From contig CM022674.1 in assembly GCA_012295275.1 (NCBI GenBank), forward strand, positions 16,193,649 through 16,257,648: DNA of 64,000 nt, in the 5' to 3' direction. Each line of letters begins with the position of its first letter. Within the stretch, counting starts at the first letter, position 1. The position numbers were made by a program, and so were the translations under genes. This stretch comes from Chrysomallon squamiferum (Eukaryota; Mollusca; Gastropoda; Neomphalida; Peltospiridae). A model generated the notes under the pieces. It had not been told where the DNA came from and did no database searches. It saw only the letters and a program-made list of their open reading frames with translations. Shown here piece after piece: positions 33,018 through 45,740 of the stretch.

Positions 33018-35370
33018 GTGAAACAAGGTACTTTTCAGCAAGGACCCAAAAATAAAATTGAAACGAGAAACAATACCATTAAAATAAAGAACGTATCCAA
33101 TCTAGTGCATGATCACAGCTGTGAATGTGAGAGAAATGTAAGAAATGGTGATATAGACGTCACTGATACAGGATTCATATGGAGACCTATAAAATATGTT
33201 GGCAACACCTGCTGCTTTAATGCAGTGATGGAAGCCCTAGCAGCAAGCGATTTGTATGGTTAATTCTTTATGAAAATAAATGTGAACCTGCAACTGTATA
33301 TTCTGATACTTATGTAAAATTACGAGTTCAATTAGTAGAAGAAAGTGTACTGCAAATAAGGCAACATTTGAAAGATGAAAATAAACACTGCGAAGAAGTA
33401 CCAGATGATATTTTACACAAAGCTGTATTAAATGTTGCTTACGCAATGGGAACAAACATTAATGGTCAGCAAGATGCTTGTGAGTTTTTACTAAAATTAT
33501 TGGCAATATACTGAAAGAGCTCAAAGTAATATGGTTTTATAACGTAAGTATATTTATTTACATTGAAAATTAGGGAAAATAATTATGGGCATTTCATACG
33601 TGTCAACTTGATGCAATGGGTTACAGTTCTGTACAACAGTTATTTGATAATTTTCTTAAATCAAAGACAGTAGAAAAGATCTGGATATGCTCACATAATA
33701 AATATTTATTAAAGAACTTTTAGTTTCTTTCTCATCAACTGTTATTTTCACAATTCACAGATTTTTATTTGAAGAGTGAATATACGAGAAAAAAAAATCA
33801 AATTATATTCAAGTTTCTCCCAATTTTTTCTTGAAAGGTAACGATCAGAGTAAAAATGCAGAAAAAGCAGAAACTAAATATCAGTTGAAGAGTTTGTTTG
33901 AAACCCTGAACATTTCTGCCACCAAAGTCACTATACCGCACTTATTGAACTTTGTGGTCAGTTTGTTTCATGTGATGATAATTCTGTCTTTTTCAACTGA
34001 CAACTTTTATCATACATGCTACATGTTATTCCATCATTGAGTAGACAAACATCAACCATTATTTACTCAATCTGTTATTAATGCTTGGTGCATCAGCAGT
34101 GGTTTCAAAGATATAAAACGTGACATTCAGCTCTGTAAGAACATTTTTTCTAGTTCTGGACAATTCAACAAGGAAACAGAAAATGACATCAAATTATATA
34201 TTTGGTACAAAATACAAAAATATGAAAGAATTTCAATGTTATATACCATGTGAACGTTTATATTTGTATTTAAACAATATATTTAAGATCAGTATTTTTG
34301 CTACACTTACTATTGCTGAGAAATCTGAAACACTTCTTTTAAAGTGTTATTCATGCAAGGAATGTAATGAACAGTATGTATGTTCTGACACTTTTTCATT
34401 ACTCAGGTGAATCTATTTTCTAATCAGGAAGTCACTAAACATATCATGGAGGCAAGTAACAACAGTGAACAGTACCTGGGTTTGAGTGAAGTCTCAGTAG
34501 TTTTCAGAGAAAAGATGAACATGTTATGAAAACACTTTTCTTGTGTTTACAAGCTTAAGTCTTTAACTCTTAATGTATCAGACTGTAGAAGTGTTAGACA
34601 AACAAGAAACGAACCGAATAACATGACACGACGTGAAGACTGCCAGAACTTGATGGACCATCGTATAGGCTTAATTCATCTGTTGCAGAAAAGAATGGAA
34701 AATGAATTCTTGTTGTTGTGAAGTTCATAGTTTGGAAATTAAGAATTGTGAAATGAAACCTGTAAATGACATAAACGTAACTGATTTACAAACATGCAGA
34801 TCATTGTTATCATTTGACGACAAGAGTATAATAAACAGTGTATCATTAAAGATGTTACATTTTAATATGAAAAAATGGAGTGAGACAAAGAAAGCGCGTG
34901 ATTGATTAGAATCCAATAGCGATGGAAACATTGGTATATTTTGTTAGCACTCAAACTGATGGTATAACTGTAAATGCGGATGTCATAAACCACACTCTTC
35001 TACATGATAGCTGCCTGAATAGCAGCCACAGTAATGTATTCTTGTCTGTACAACAAAAACAACTGAAAAATCAACATATTCACGTGTTAGATTGTGGTTG
35101 GTTTGGTCAGAAGATATTTGTGAACGGTGATAATGATCCACCCATATGGACATTTCACGTAATAGAAAGTAAAAGTAAAAGAATGTTTGGTTATGAATAC
35201 GTTGTTGTTTCTTTGAATGAAAGAAACATTCACTGGAAAATAACCGTAACAGACGTATCAAAAAAAAAGTACTGTACTACTGTGATTCATTTGGAGGTAA
35301 AAACGATGAAGTTATTTTGCATATGTTCAGGTATTTAATGTCTTATGGAAAACATCACATTGTGGTGTTT
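33018..35370 (+). pseudogene. USP-like plus Ulp1/C48-like protease gene remnant, copy B
   Basis: Two cysteine-protease signatures lie in one plus-strand unit. 33018-33256 holds a USP Cys box (YVGNTCCFNAVMEAL; usual form GNTCYxNAxLQ). After a frame change at ~33254, 33256-33514 continues to INGQQDACEFLLKL, the QQDAxEF box. 34120-34410 ends in a USP finger-like CYSCKECNEQYVCSDTFSLL. After an apparent splice or frame change come VNLFSNQEVTKHIMEAS, then LEIKNCEMKPVND and METLVYFVSTQ (from 34922). Then SLNERNIHWKITVTD and, after a slip in a run of nine A at about 35259-35267, YYCDSFGG: the His and Asp blocks of C48 proteases. At least four breaks make it non-functional as assembled. The C48 catalytic Cys was not located. 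Family members remove ubiquitin or SUMO-like proteins. Whether it is a host gene or transposon-borne is open. Confidence 0.6.
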
Positions 35371-35479
35371 TGTTAATTACTCTGAAATGCCAGACTGATT
35401 GATAGCAGTAACTGTGGAGTATATGTTTGTTCTATAGCAAATGTTATTTTAATTAATGAGTGTATTCCTAAATATCCAA

Positions 35480-35883
35480 ATTTATTTTTATAGAAAAAAG
35501 AAACTGTTAAAGAAATACTGAATTATATTAACAAACAAAACAAATTTAAAAAAAAACAACAACAACAAAACAAAATAAAATATAATAAAATAAAATAAAA
35601 TATAATAACAAAATAAATAAAATCAAATGAAAAAAAAAATGTTGTTTCGTTTTTTGAATGCATTTTGTCATAGAGGATGTACTGATGTATTATAAATAGC
35701 AGTAATAAAATAAATAAAATAAAATAACAAAACAAAAACCACAATAACAGTAGTAATAATACTAATATCAGTAACAATAACAAAAATAAAAACAATAGTA
35801 ATAATATTAATAACAGTAAGTATATATATATATATAACAACAGCAGCAGCAATAATAATAGCATAAAGAAAAGTAATTTTATA

Positions 35884-35917
<34 letters not shown>

Positions 35918-36025
35918 AATAATAGTAATAGTAATAACAACAACAATCATAATCCCAGGAAAAAACCCTGATAGCATCAACGAAACGATTGGAAAGACAC
36001 TAAATGGATGGAAAGAAATAAACCA
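35480..36025. repeat. A-rich low-complexity insertion specific to copy B
   Basis: Dominated by AAAAT, AATAA and CAA patterns. Copy A passes directly from the C48-like remnant to the sequence that resumes here at ~36028 (AGAGTAAGACAGAAAATAAA). Confidence 0.7.
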
Positions 36026-36974
36026 AGAGTAAGACAGAAAATAAATTCAAATAAGGTTAGAAACAGAGATACATTATACAAAAAGAGAGACAGAAATGAC
36101 GAGAATATTAGTGAATTCCATGATGCTGTTTATAGATTTCAATTTTAGTTCTGAAGAATAAAGTTGAAGACTTTCACTAAAATAAAATTTAAAAAACCCC
36201 CAGAAATATGAGCAAAATATTGAAAGAAAGAAAACACACACATGCATATGCATACAAAAAACGCACATACACTCATACACGCACACACACGCGCATACAG
36301 ACAATATTCACATTTCAACAGTACTATTATGATTAATCCACATCTTTAATCTAACAAGTTCTTAGATCAAATTTCGGCATCAACTTTTATTCAGAATTAA
36401 TTATAACATACTTACACTGTTTTGTTAAAATATCTAAATAAAATATAACAGACTGAATAAATCATTAAAATGTAGTCATATCCTTAGTCTAGAAAGCGTT
36501 TTTTTCTTCAACATGAAATCACAATAAATGCGATAATATTGGTAAAGAACAGAATTATAATTCTGAGATAATTTATTATTAACAAAGGTTAGTGATTTCA
36601 TTTTTTAAATTAAATAATCATTTGGATCCACACAAAATGTGCTTAAACTATAATTTTACAACAGTATAATACCAGCTTAAAATATTTATTGTTAGTAAAG
36701 TGTGGTTTCTGTTAACAAATTCAAACAATATCTTGAAATTACATTAAGTATATTTACGTACTTTGTTCTCATCATCAAAAAATAAATTTGAAAACCTAAT
36801 ATCCAGTTCCTGCTTCTAAGAACAATACCTTGTAATATTGTTTTTCACTAATCAGGTTTTTACTTTCTTACTGCTCCACGTTTTAACTGAGAAAACATCA
36901 ATGGTGGCCGAAGCGGGTGACAGAGGTGACTCATAAACATAGTTTTTCTTCTGTAAACAACAACAACAACAACA

Positions 36975-36980
36975 AGAATA

Positions 36981-37035
<55 letters not shown>
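36975..37035. repeat. (AAT)n microsatellite
   Basis: Counterpart of 10061-10125. Confidence 0.9.
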
Positions 37036-37037
<2 letters not shown>

Positions 37038-37539
37038 GTAATAACAATAATAGTAATATCTATAATAACAACATCAATAACAATAATAATAACAATAATA
37101 ATCCTAGAATCCCTATATCAGATTTAATTTAAACGTTGGGTTTTTCTGGTATGTTGAAATCTCTCTATAATAAATCACCATAAATTTAAAGAAATTCCAA
37201 TACTATTCAACGTAAAAGTATTTCTTATTGTTGGATGATATAAAGCAAAAAAAAAAAAGTGAAACAATGTAACAAAAAAATAAAATTTGCCAGAATTTCA
37301 TGGACAAATATAATTATTAAAATTATAAGAGAAAAAATGTTGCTGTTTTATACTTTCAGTTGACATTAGCTTAGCTTACCCATTCCTTCATCTGCCAGAG
37401 TTTGAAATTATAGAGATGGTTGAGAGCAGGGCCTCCAAGAGACATTTTGCAAGGCTATACGAGACCCCTTTTGGGCCCTGAGACAGGTAAAGATTTTTCT
37501 CAGAATTCAGAATCAGAAATAACAGAATGAAACAAGCAG

Positions 37540-38220
37540 ACGCATGGTAGTCGTGGGTCCCTTCTTAGCTCTTGGGCCCAGATCAAAGTACCGTCTGGAC
37601 CCCACCCTCATAGGCCCTGGCTGGCAACAACATGATTGTGAGCAAACAGAAGTACCAGGATTTCAGATGCTGTATACACAAAATAGGATATCTATCTCAA
37701 ATACGTGCAGTACTGCTCTTTTTGTAAAAAGTAATCTTGCAATATATGTAAAAGTTATAATGTCTGAATTAACTTCTAATTATGCCAGCTAAATATTAAA
37801 TTATTTGGTTAACCTGTTGGTTTTAATACCACGTTTCTGACGATCACTGTGTAATTCATAACACAAACAATGGAAGTATTGAACAATTTGATGATACATA
37901 CAAATTAGAACTACATAATATTTCTCTTAAAAGAAAAAGTATGGACACCAAGAAAAAGAAGATAATTGTGGCAATACACTTTGCAATTTGTGTAAATATA
38001 CTAGTTTACATATTCTAAACAGCCATGTTGGTGAATATAGACATTTAGGTAAATTTAACAGTAAAAACTCTAGTTTTGTGGATTACTGTATTCTCACCAG
38101 TAGTTTATTATGTTGGTTGATGACTTTTCCATACTAAATTTTTTAAAAGTTTTTTGATATTCTTTGACACTTACTTACTAAACTAAAATCTAAACAGAAC
38201 GTAAACCTTGTTAATGAAAA
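37540..38220 (+). mobile_element. Plus-strand LINE endonuclease fragment, copy B
   Basis: 37544-37792 reads VPGFQMLYTQNRISISNTCS followed by TALFVKSNLAIYVKVI, matching the middle of APE-type LINE endonucleases. After stops, about 37980-38130 gives SHVGEYRHLGKF and NSSFVDYCILTSSLLC, the end of the same domain. No reverse transcriptase follows. It is better preserved than its copy A partner. Confidence 0.5.
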
Positions 38221-38237
38221 ATATATTGATTTACAAA

Positions 38238-38424
<187 letters not shown>

Positions 38425-38845
38425 TTACTGATCTCAGTACTGAATTGCCTCTGTTACTGTGATCCCTCAGTAGTATCTGAACCAAAAGTACTCGGGTTTG
38501 AGCGAAGTCTCAGGAGTTTCCAGAGGAAAATAACAGAGAGGCTGGTTGGATATGAGAATTACTATGCTGACCACCACCTATCCTTGATGATATCTGATAC
38601 TGCATCAGCTGTTACATTCAAGTGAGAGGGCACTTACTGCTCTGTGTTAGTGACAGGATCAGATCTAAATGGAATGCGATACGTGATCACTAAATCAAGA
38701 TGCTCACTTAATAAAAGTTTGCAAATCTGATTCTCATTAATGTGGAAATCTTTAGGGGAATTTAGTACCTGAGTTTCGGCTATGACAATGGGAAAATCTA
38801 TGTTGTCTGGAAAATCACCAGACTGGATATTTCAAGATATTACAG

Positions 38846-39354
38846 TAAATATTGTAAATGTTGTTTACTTGATACAACAGGCTCTAATCATTTAAAGCTC
38901 TGCAACCACTGATATAATATTGCCTGGGACAGTATCTTTAAAAATGGCCGAACCAACGTCATCTGCAAGAAGTAACTATTTTGTTTCTGCTCTGAGTGAA
39001 ATCTGTAGAGGAAGGCCTTCAATAAGTTTGAAAATGTTGGTGGTTTTAGATTGGTGAGGAGCTCTAATTTCTGAAGGGCAAAGATTGTCAAATCTCCTTA
39101 GTAAATGCAGAACAACTTCACTTTGCTCTTGCTAAGTTCACACGATTATTATTCTACCTCTATAACAACTATATGTTCCCACTTGTTTCTTTTTTTTATT
39201 TAACTCACAATATAACTATGTGATAGTAATAATAGTGGCATAGAGATATAACATAGACTTGCATTGATCGTAAGGCCCAGATATGAAGCTGGCATATAGG
39301 TTTTCGTGCTGACGGTGTAAATACTTCCTGGTACATCAACTTTAATATTTTAAT
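38846..39354. other. Stretch between copy B and FReD remnant, no gene identified
   Basis: A minus-strand open stretch at 39091-38888 reads ALQKLELLTNLKPPTFSNLL and LYRFHSEQKQNSYFLQ. It is protein-like in composition but not recognised. It could be a transposon piece. Confidence 0.3.
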
Positions 39355-40130
39355 TATAACTGTAATGAAAATTCGGCCATATTCTGTTTTGCACTGAAAC
39401 TGTTATGAAAAGTATACCATGTTTGAAGTAAAAGTGTTTTGTAAGTTCAAATGACACAATAGTACTAGCCTAATGAAAACTGAATTATTAATTACAGAAA
39501 TAAAATATAAATAACGAAATAAAATTCTAACTGACAGTAATGTTTTATTAGTCAAAATATTGACAACAATGCAGACAAAAAAAGAAAGAAAGAAAATGTT
39601 TAAATTGTTTATTTCTTTCAGGATTTATTTCATATAAATCAACGAACTACATTTTTGAAACACTTGCTATGTGTAAAATTGTAACACTTGTTAAATATAA
39701 ATTTACGTAAACAGATGTTCCTGAATTATTTTATTTTAATTTGTCTTCTGGATAAAGATAAATTTATGATAATATAAAAAAAAGGAGAACTATTACTGAT
39801 ATTTGAAACGTTTGCCTGATACAGGTAGATTATAAGAATCGATCCCGGCTTTTTTTCACCTTCACATTCGTGCTTGTTTCTGCTGGTACTGTATACAAGA
39901 GTTTGTAAAAAATTCCTAGCTGCTGAACTAAAAGTGTATTTTGTGAAGGAAAAATTATTGAAATTTCTGCCAGTGTTGATTCTGATTTTAAAAAGTTTGC
40001 TATTCTGTCTGTAATAAAATGAAAATATGTTCTTGCTTCATTTATTAATGATTTTATTTGTTTATTTATTTGTCTGTTTGTTTGTTTATTTGTTTGTTTG
40101 TTGGATTATTCATTGATTTTTTAATTTAAT
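39355..40130 (+). pseudogene. 3' remnant of a fibrinogen-related (FReD) gene
   Basis: From AACTGTAATGAAAATTCGGC onward it parallels the last codons and 3' flank of the complete FReD gene (62893-63880), including GATAAAGATAAATTTA, TTCGTGCTTGTTT and the downstream GTTTGTTTATTT-rich zone. No fibrinogen-domain exons precede it, so only the tail of a deleted copy survives. Confidence 0.6.
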
Positions 40131-40133
40131 TTT

Positions 40134-40170
<37 letters not shown>

Positions 40171-40172
40171 AA

Positions 40173-40207
<35 letters not shown>

Positions 40208-41472
40208 ATGCTTTGAAAAATACATACAAGAGTCTGATTATAAAAAAAAAGTATTAATAATAATAAAACACGTTTTCATTAACGCAAGAGGAAACAAAGA
40301 ACTAATCAAACAGTAATGATTATACTACTACTGAACATAATACATAAACAAACGCACCCTCACACACACACACATATATATCCGGCTGATTGTAAACACA
40401 ATATCTAGTTTATATAAAAACACATGAATATTTTAAGTAACGAGATTTCTTTGAAGACAAATCAAAGCTGGGAAAGTCGGTTCAACTGATCCCACGCGAT
40501 TCAGTTCAGTGGATGATCATATATAGATTGATCAGTGTAACCTTAGTCGATTTGAAAAAATAACAAAACAGGAGAAGAAAGATAAATTATTTATTTATAT
40601 AGAGTTAGATAAGTTCTATTTCATTGTTTGTAATAATTTATTGTTAACAATTTGTTTTTGTTTAATCCCTTACGATATTTTAATGGTGATTAAAGACAGT
40701 AAGTTTCTAAGTATGGATTTACAAATTAATACCTACTTACATACGCCTTCACATACATACACACAGAGAAGCACACACACACACACCCAGAAACACATAT
40801 ATATTAATACTTACATACATATATAGCTATATGTACGTATGTATACACACACACACATATATACACAGACATAAAGTATATATATATATATATATATACA
40901 TACATACATACATATATATATAACAAATAATAATGATAATAAAATAAAATAAATAATTAAGACAAAAAAAATATAAAAAAAATATATTTTCAGCCGGAAC
41001 TCTCACGTCATAGAGCAGAAGGTTAAAACATATTTTATGGCATCTATAAACAGATAGGATGAAGACTGCAGGATGTCAGTTGAAGAATGGGTTGTATCCA
41101 CGCTTCACTTAGATATCTCGCTTTTGGAACTAATATGTTGTTGGTCTTCACTCAGTGTTTACACAGTTTTAATAACTAGTTGTTTAAATCATGTAGATGA
41201 GCTTTCGTTTGAACAAACGTTTATTATACTAATGTTAATAATTTCTTGTGCAATTCCTTTGCCAGAAAATGTCTATGATATTCTGTATATCCTAACTTGC
41301 ATTTTGACCATGATTACTGTGCTTAGTTTTCTTCTGACTGCGCATTGCCATTCTACATAAATAAATATAATAATAATAATAATAATAATAACAACAACAA
41401 CAATAATAATAGTAACAATAATAATGAAAGTAAATACTAAAATAAAATAAAATAAAATGAAAACTTAACTTC

Positions 41473-41508
<36 letters not shown>

Positions 41509-42103
41509 AATAATTTCTTTTTATATGGCCTGAGCAACAACTTACCTTTTGTTTACTCCTAATACGTATTGTTCCATTCACACCATTCCCATCTTGTCAA
41601 TCATTCATTACTAATACTGAAAGCAGTACTACACACATATCTAACACCTGTGTTACATGATATAAGCTTTCCCTTTTAAACGCTATTTTTAAAGTTACTC
41701 ATTTATCCACTACATAAATGTTTTGCATACATTATGATCCCAATCTGCGGCCTGGACGGCGATACCAGACCAACTTTTGTTATGAGTCTGTGGATATGAT
41801 GTGGTAGATCCATGGATATATTAGTGGATAGATAGACAGAGGGATTATTGAAATCCTGGAAAAGAAAAGAAAAAGAAAATGAATTTTTGTTTCGATTCAT
41901 CACACACAATACACATACACAAACGTGATGTAGAAGAAGAAGAAAAATACACAAAAATACAGTAAGATTAAGAATAAACACAATAACGAAAGAACCACCC
42001 CGCAGAATACCAAATAACCCACAAACATGATTAACCCACAAAAATTAAACAATCATTTCGCCCTAAACTAACACCTGAAGCAAAACAGAAAAAACAAGAA
42101 ATC

Positions 42104-42194
<91 letters not shown>

Positions 42195-42660
42195 AACAAA
42201 GCAAAAGGAAGAAAAGAGAAAATGAAAGATATTCTGCTTGTTCAGCAAGCGTAAATATTAATTTTTCAAAGATAAACAAACCATATTACAAACGGTCTTT
42301 TCTCTGATGTCTAATTTACGAATAAGTATAAAGGTATTTACCTTTTTGTTTGGCTTCTATTTCTTTCAGCTAAACTGAGAAAATCGATGATAATTATTAA
42401 AACAAATCTGTGTACGGTTAGTGTATTATTAATTTAATCACCCAAGTGAGATATGTAGATGGACACATGATGAAATATTTCTGCTCCGGACTGAAAACAG
42501 AAGCTTGTTTCAAACCTTCAGTATAATTTGAAGAGATCAGTTTGGTATAGTGCTAGTTACAGTGTCTTGGAAACATTAATAGAAGTAATTAAAATCTCTT
42601 TATATATGTAGATTAATTTAATTCCGAACTGACATATCTAAATTTCAGTATTGATACCGT
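40131..42660. other. Intergenic with weak coding candidates
   Basis: Contains (CT)n-(CA)n at 40136-40202, CA/TA patches at 40370-40920, TA at 41479-41505 and (GA)n at 42110-42192. A 95-codon open stretch at 41073-41360 is hydrophobic (two or three possible membrane helices) but has no recognised motif. A minus-strand segment at 41862-41703 follows a good polypyrimidine acceptor (TTTTCTTTTCTTTTCCAG). It reads DFNNPSVYLSTNISMDLPHH and KVGLVSPSRPQIGIIMYAKH to a stop. It may be a terminal exon, family unknown. Confidence 0.35.
42110..42192. repeat. (GA)n microsatellite
   Basis: About 83 bases of perfect GA repeat. Confidence 0.95.
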
Positions 42661-42667
42661 TTATAAA

Positions 42668-43225
42668 ATGAAGATAATGAAAAAGATCCTCGAGATAATA
42701 TTCTGTGTTTTAGCAATTCTGATAATCGTTGTTTCTTTAGCCAATTCCGAGCTTGGTACTCGTAAGACTTTTCGAAAGTTACCACAGTACAAAGATAAGA
42801 AACCTGCAGAAGATCCTTCAAAAGAATTGAACGTGTCCAATAAGCTCCACTGCGACACAGAATGTTCCAGCTACATCAGCTGTAAAGAATTCATCTATAA
42901 CAACGGCAACGGCATGTGTTTTCTGTACAGTGAAAACTTGACTTGTTTTTCGTTTGTTAGCGAGGCAGAAACAGAATCACATGGTATGATGTATTCGGTT
43001 TAGAAATAATTAATGTTATTGTTAAAGAAAGTGTTTCGTCTAACTGTGTAGAGATAAATAATGTTAATATTGTCACACAAAGTGTTCCCTATCATTGTGT
43101 AGATATTATTTTTATTATTATTTCTACAAAAAGTGTCCCGTCTAGCTGTGTAGAGATATTTAATTTCATTGCTGTCACAGAAAGTGTTCACTGTGACTGT
43201 GTAGAGATAATTATGAATGGATGTA
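42668..43225 (+). pseudogene. FReD gene, exon 1 and degenerate exon 2 only
   Basis: Exon 1 (42668-42983, 316 bases) is the same length as exon 1 of the complete gene at 60517 and clearly paralogous. It starts MKIMKKILEIIFCVLAILII (signal peptide), then TRKTFRKLPQYKDKKPA, then a short Cys-containing module (CDTECSSYISCKEFIYNNGN) that resembles a PAN/apple-like fold. The donor position is kept (ATG|GTATGA). Downstream, only the beginning of exon 2 exists, as four degenerate tandem copies, the last with SDC-type CDCVEIIMNG. Later fibrinogen exons are absent. It cannot encode a lectin, though exon 1 alone is open (112 codons). Confidence 0.65.
43005..43225 (+). repeat. Minisatellite made of an intron/exon-2 boundary, four units
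   Basis: Four units of roughly 50-60 bases, each containing a CACAGAAAGTGT-type acceptor boundary followed by a TGTGTAGAGATA core. This matches the start of exon 2 in the complete FReD gene (acceptor ending 61061, then SAPSDCVEII). Confidence 0.65.
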
Positions 43226-44278
43226 AATCATATTTACATATCGATACAAAAGAATATATTTATAGATGAAAATAAAAGGCTATATTTATATGAATAAAGC
43301 AAAGAAAATAACAATATGTGTAGTTAAAATAATAAATAAAAATATATTTAGATATATAGAGGAAACTAATAGATTTATAAGCAAAAACAAATAATATATA
43401 ATTAAAAAAAATATATATAATTACATAGGCAATTTTACATTTCAGTTATTTTTTATATATATGTACATATGTAGAAAAAACACAGTATAATTGTACAAGT
43501 AAATTAAGCAATATATTTAGATAAATAAATATAATTATATTTATATATGTAAATACAACACTGAAACGGCTTATTTAACAGAATTCTAAAAGTATGTGAA
43601 AAAAAGAATAGACAGTTGCTTACCACACTCGTTCGTAAATACCATGTCATTCAAAAACATTAGTTCCCCTCCTGACTGAACTCTCGTGTTGCCCTTTTCC
43701 TTCTCTCGTTAATTACCCAATGCGAGCCCTTTTAAAACGATACCATGGATTTGAAAAATTGACGGCAAAAATAAAAAGCGCGGATGTGATTGAAGTAACA
43801 GCTGGTTACGGAATTTTAATTGCATAACATAAAAATAAACAGCCGGGTGTCTTGAAAGATAAATTTGTTAGGCATTCTGAATTCTGTGACAATTAGCATT
43901 ATCAGTAAGAAAATGTAAAATGATATTTGTAATTACAAATTACACTTGATTTAAAACAAAATGTATGTAGAATAATTGTGACATCCCAACTATTATCAAT
44001 TTGACAATGTAAACTAATAATTATAAAACCAAGTTAGGAATAAGCTGAAGATTTTCAATGACTGATAAGTCGTTTAAGGAAAATTCAATTATCTCCGCTT
44101 CAGTGACAATATTGGTCTCAGTTATGAAAGGGAGAAGCATTTCATCCATGTGTAACAATAATTATAATAACATTTTAATATGCGAAAGCAAAGTACCGAA
44201 ATAATAATTTTCATTAATGTGCAGATATGAAATATAATGAATAAGCACAAGTATGAATACAATACCGTACATAATGCT
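43226..44278. other. AT-rich intergenic, nothing recognised
   Basis: Runs of TATATTTA-type sequence and no coding pattern on either strand. Confidence 0.6.
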
Positions 44279-44516
44279 GAGGATAATTTATTATGATATA
44301 ATCTTTACGAGCAAATAAATATACTTAAACACTGTACATAACAACGTTAGCTAACAAACCAGGTGAAATGTGAAATAATTATTTGATGTGCTTAATATAC
44401 ATATATTTATATTGTCTACTTATAAACCACCCAAAGAACAGTTATTGCAATGGGTATTAATAGCAGTTATCACTTTTGTTGTCGTTCCTGGCATTATAAT
44501 GTATTGTTGTTGTCGC

Positions 44517-44550
<34 letters not shown>

Positions 44551-44830
44551 AACAAATCTAACGACCAATAAAATTATTGCGATCAACGTCAGGGTAACAT
44601 ATTTTGATGGCTACTAGGCATGCGCAGCGCGCGCTCCTGAGCAGACGATCGATCGCTTTTCCTCGCATCCACAAAGCATGGCCGCTTTTGAATGAAACAG
44701 CTAATTTTTAATACTGTATTTTAAAATTCCAAAGAAACAGTTTATATTTATAAAAAAACAGTTTTTCAAAGTGGGAACTAGTGCTTTGCCAATAAAGTTT
44801 TGTCTGGATCTTGTTATGAGTCAACTTTGA
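44279..44830 (+). promoter_or_regulatory. Conserved upstream region of GPCR copy 2
   Basis: Homologous to 12045-12420, with a ~200-base insertion at 44351-44555 ending in an ATT tract. It retains the CpG-rich patch CATGCGCAGCGCGCGC at about 44620-44635 and the TCCTCGCATCCACAAAGCAT block. This probably marks promoter or 5' UTR of the receptor gene. Function is inferred. Confidence 0.35.
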
Positions 44831-45222
44831 CCAGTCCTAGGACGTCCTCGACATCGTCATCGTCTCACACTACAAGCCGTTCTTCCATGCGTCGACATAG
44901 GGTTACTGTCGTTGTTTGTAACGATGTCTTTAAACGCGGTGATACTCTTACCTGTACCTGCGGTCATTTACCTGGGGCAGGTAGATTGGACAGAGAAGGT
45001 GTGTAATTTGTACGTGTCGGCACCGATAACGTTCAGAGTCGCAGAACTTCTTATTTTGATGTGTCTTAGTCTTCACTGGCTGGCGCTGCTCAGATGTCCC
45101 AAAGTCAAAAAGTGGTACGGGTCCACCAAAGTTCTCAAGTTTGTACTCTTAGGGATTTGGTTTCTCGCAGTTCTAGCGGGGATCTTACCATCTATAGGAG
45201 CCACCGACGACAGACTTGCAAA
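44831..45222 (+). pseudogene. Rhodopsin-type GPCR fragment, TM2-TM4 (copy 2)
   Basis: One frame runs open from 44831. A basic first intracellular loop (GRPRHRHR) leads to a TM2-like helix (LFVTMSLNAVILLPVPAVIY) and an extracellular WTEKVC, whose Cys is in the usual start-of-TM3 place. Then comes TM3-like ELLILMCLSLHWLALLRC and TM4 KFVLLGIWFLAVLAGILPSI. The canonical DRY at the end of TM3 is absent. A donor-like GGGTACGC lies at 45222, although the frame runs on to a TGA at 45281-45283. TM1 and TM5-7 were not found nearby. Subfamily cannot be assigned. It may be one exon of a divergent receptor or a partial duplicate. Confidence 0.5.
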
Positions 45223-45282
45223 GGGTACGCTAAGAAGGATTGATCCTACAGCCTCTTATGATACCATATATCAATATATCTG

Positions 45283-45740
45283 ACACCTGTACCCATATGA
45301 TTTAATTCTACGTGGTCAGTACACCACTATTATATATAACTACACATGACCCATTTAACGTCAGCAATATAATTAATTATACATTGCCTTATAATAAAAA
45401 TCTCACGTAACAATGAACTTCAAAATGTAATGAAAAGATAACAATACACATCTGTAACACAATCTGATGTAACTTGTTCCTTTAATGTATTTTGCCTGAT
45501 TGTAATATTGTTTTTGAGAAATATGCTCAGATCTTCAACGCTGTAATATAAATATTTGTCAACCCTACCGACCCATATACCACAGTAATATAATATGTTG
45601 CATATCGTACTGACTTTTGTACCTTATAATTTATTCACTTATATAGCCTACTGACCCAAACACACATGTAATATAATTCTTTGTATATACTACTGACGAA
45701 CACACCTGTGTAATGTAATTCTTTGTGTCATACTGACTCG
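45283..45740. repeat. Degenerate ~45-bp repeat (CTACTGACCCAAACA type)
   Basis: About eight to ten imperfect units with a TACTGACC core followed by a CACCTGTAATATAATTCTTT-like stretch; best units at 45620-45740. The same unit type is found at 26390-26580. Confidence 0.6.

Noticed and set aside
41073-41360. 95-codon hydrophobic open frame as a small membrane protein gene
   Set aside because: Composition alone is not enough; no paralogue, motif or convincing promoter was seen, so it is mentioned only within the intergenic entry.
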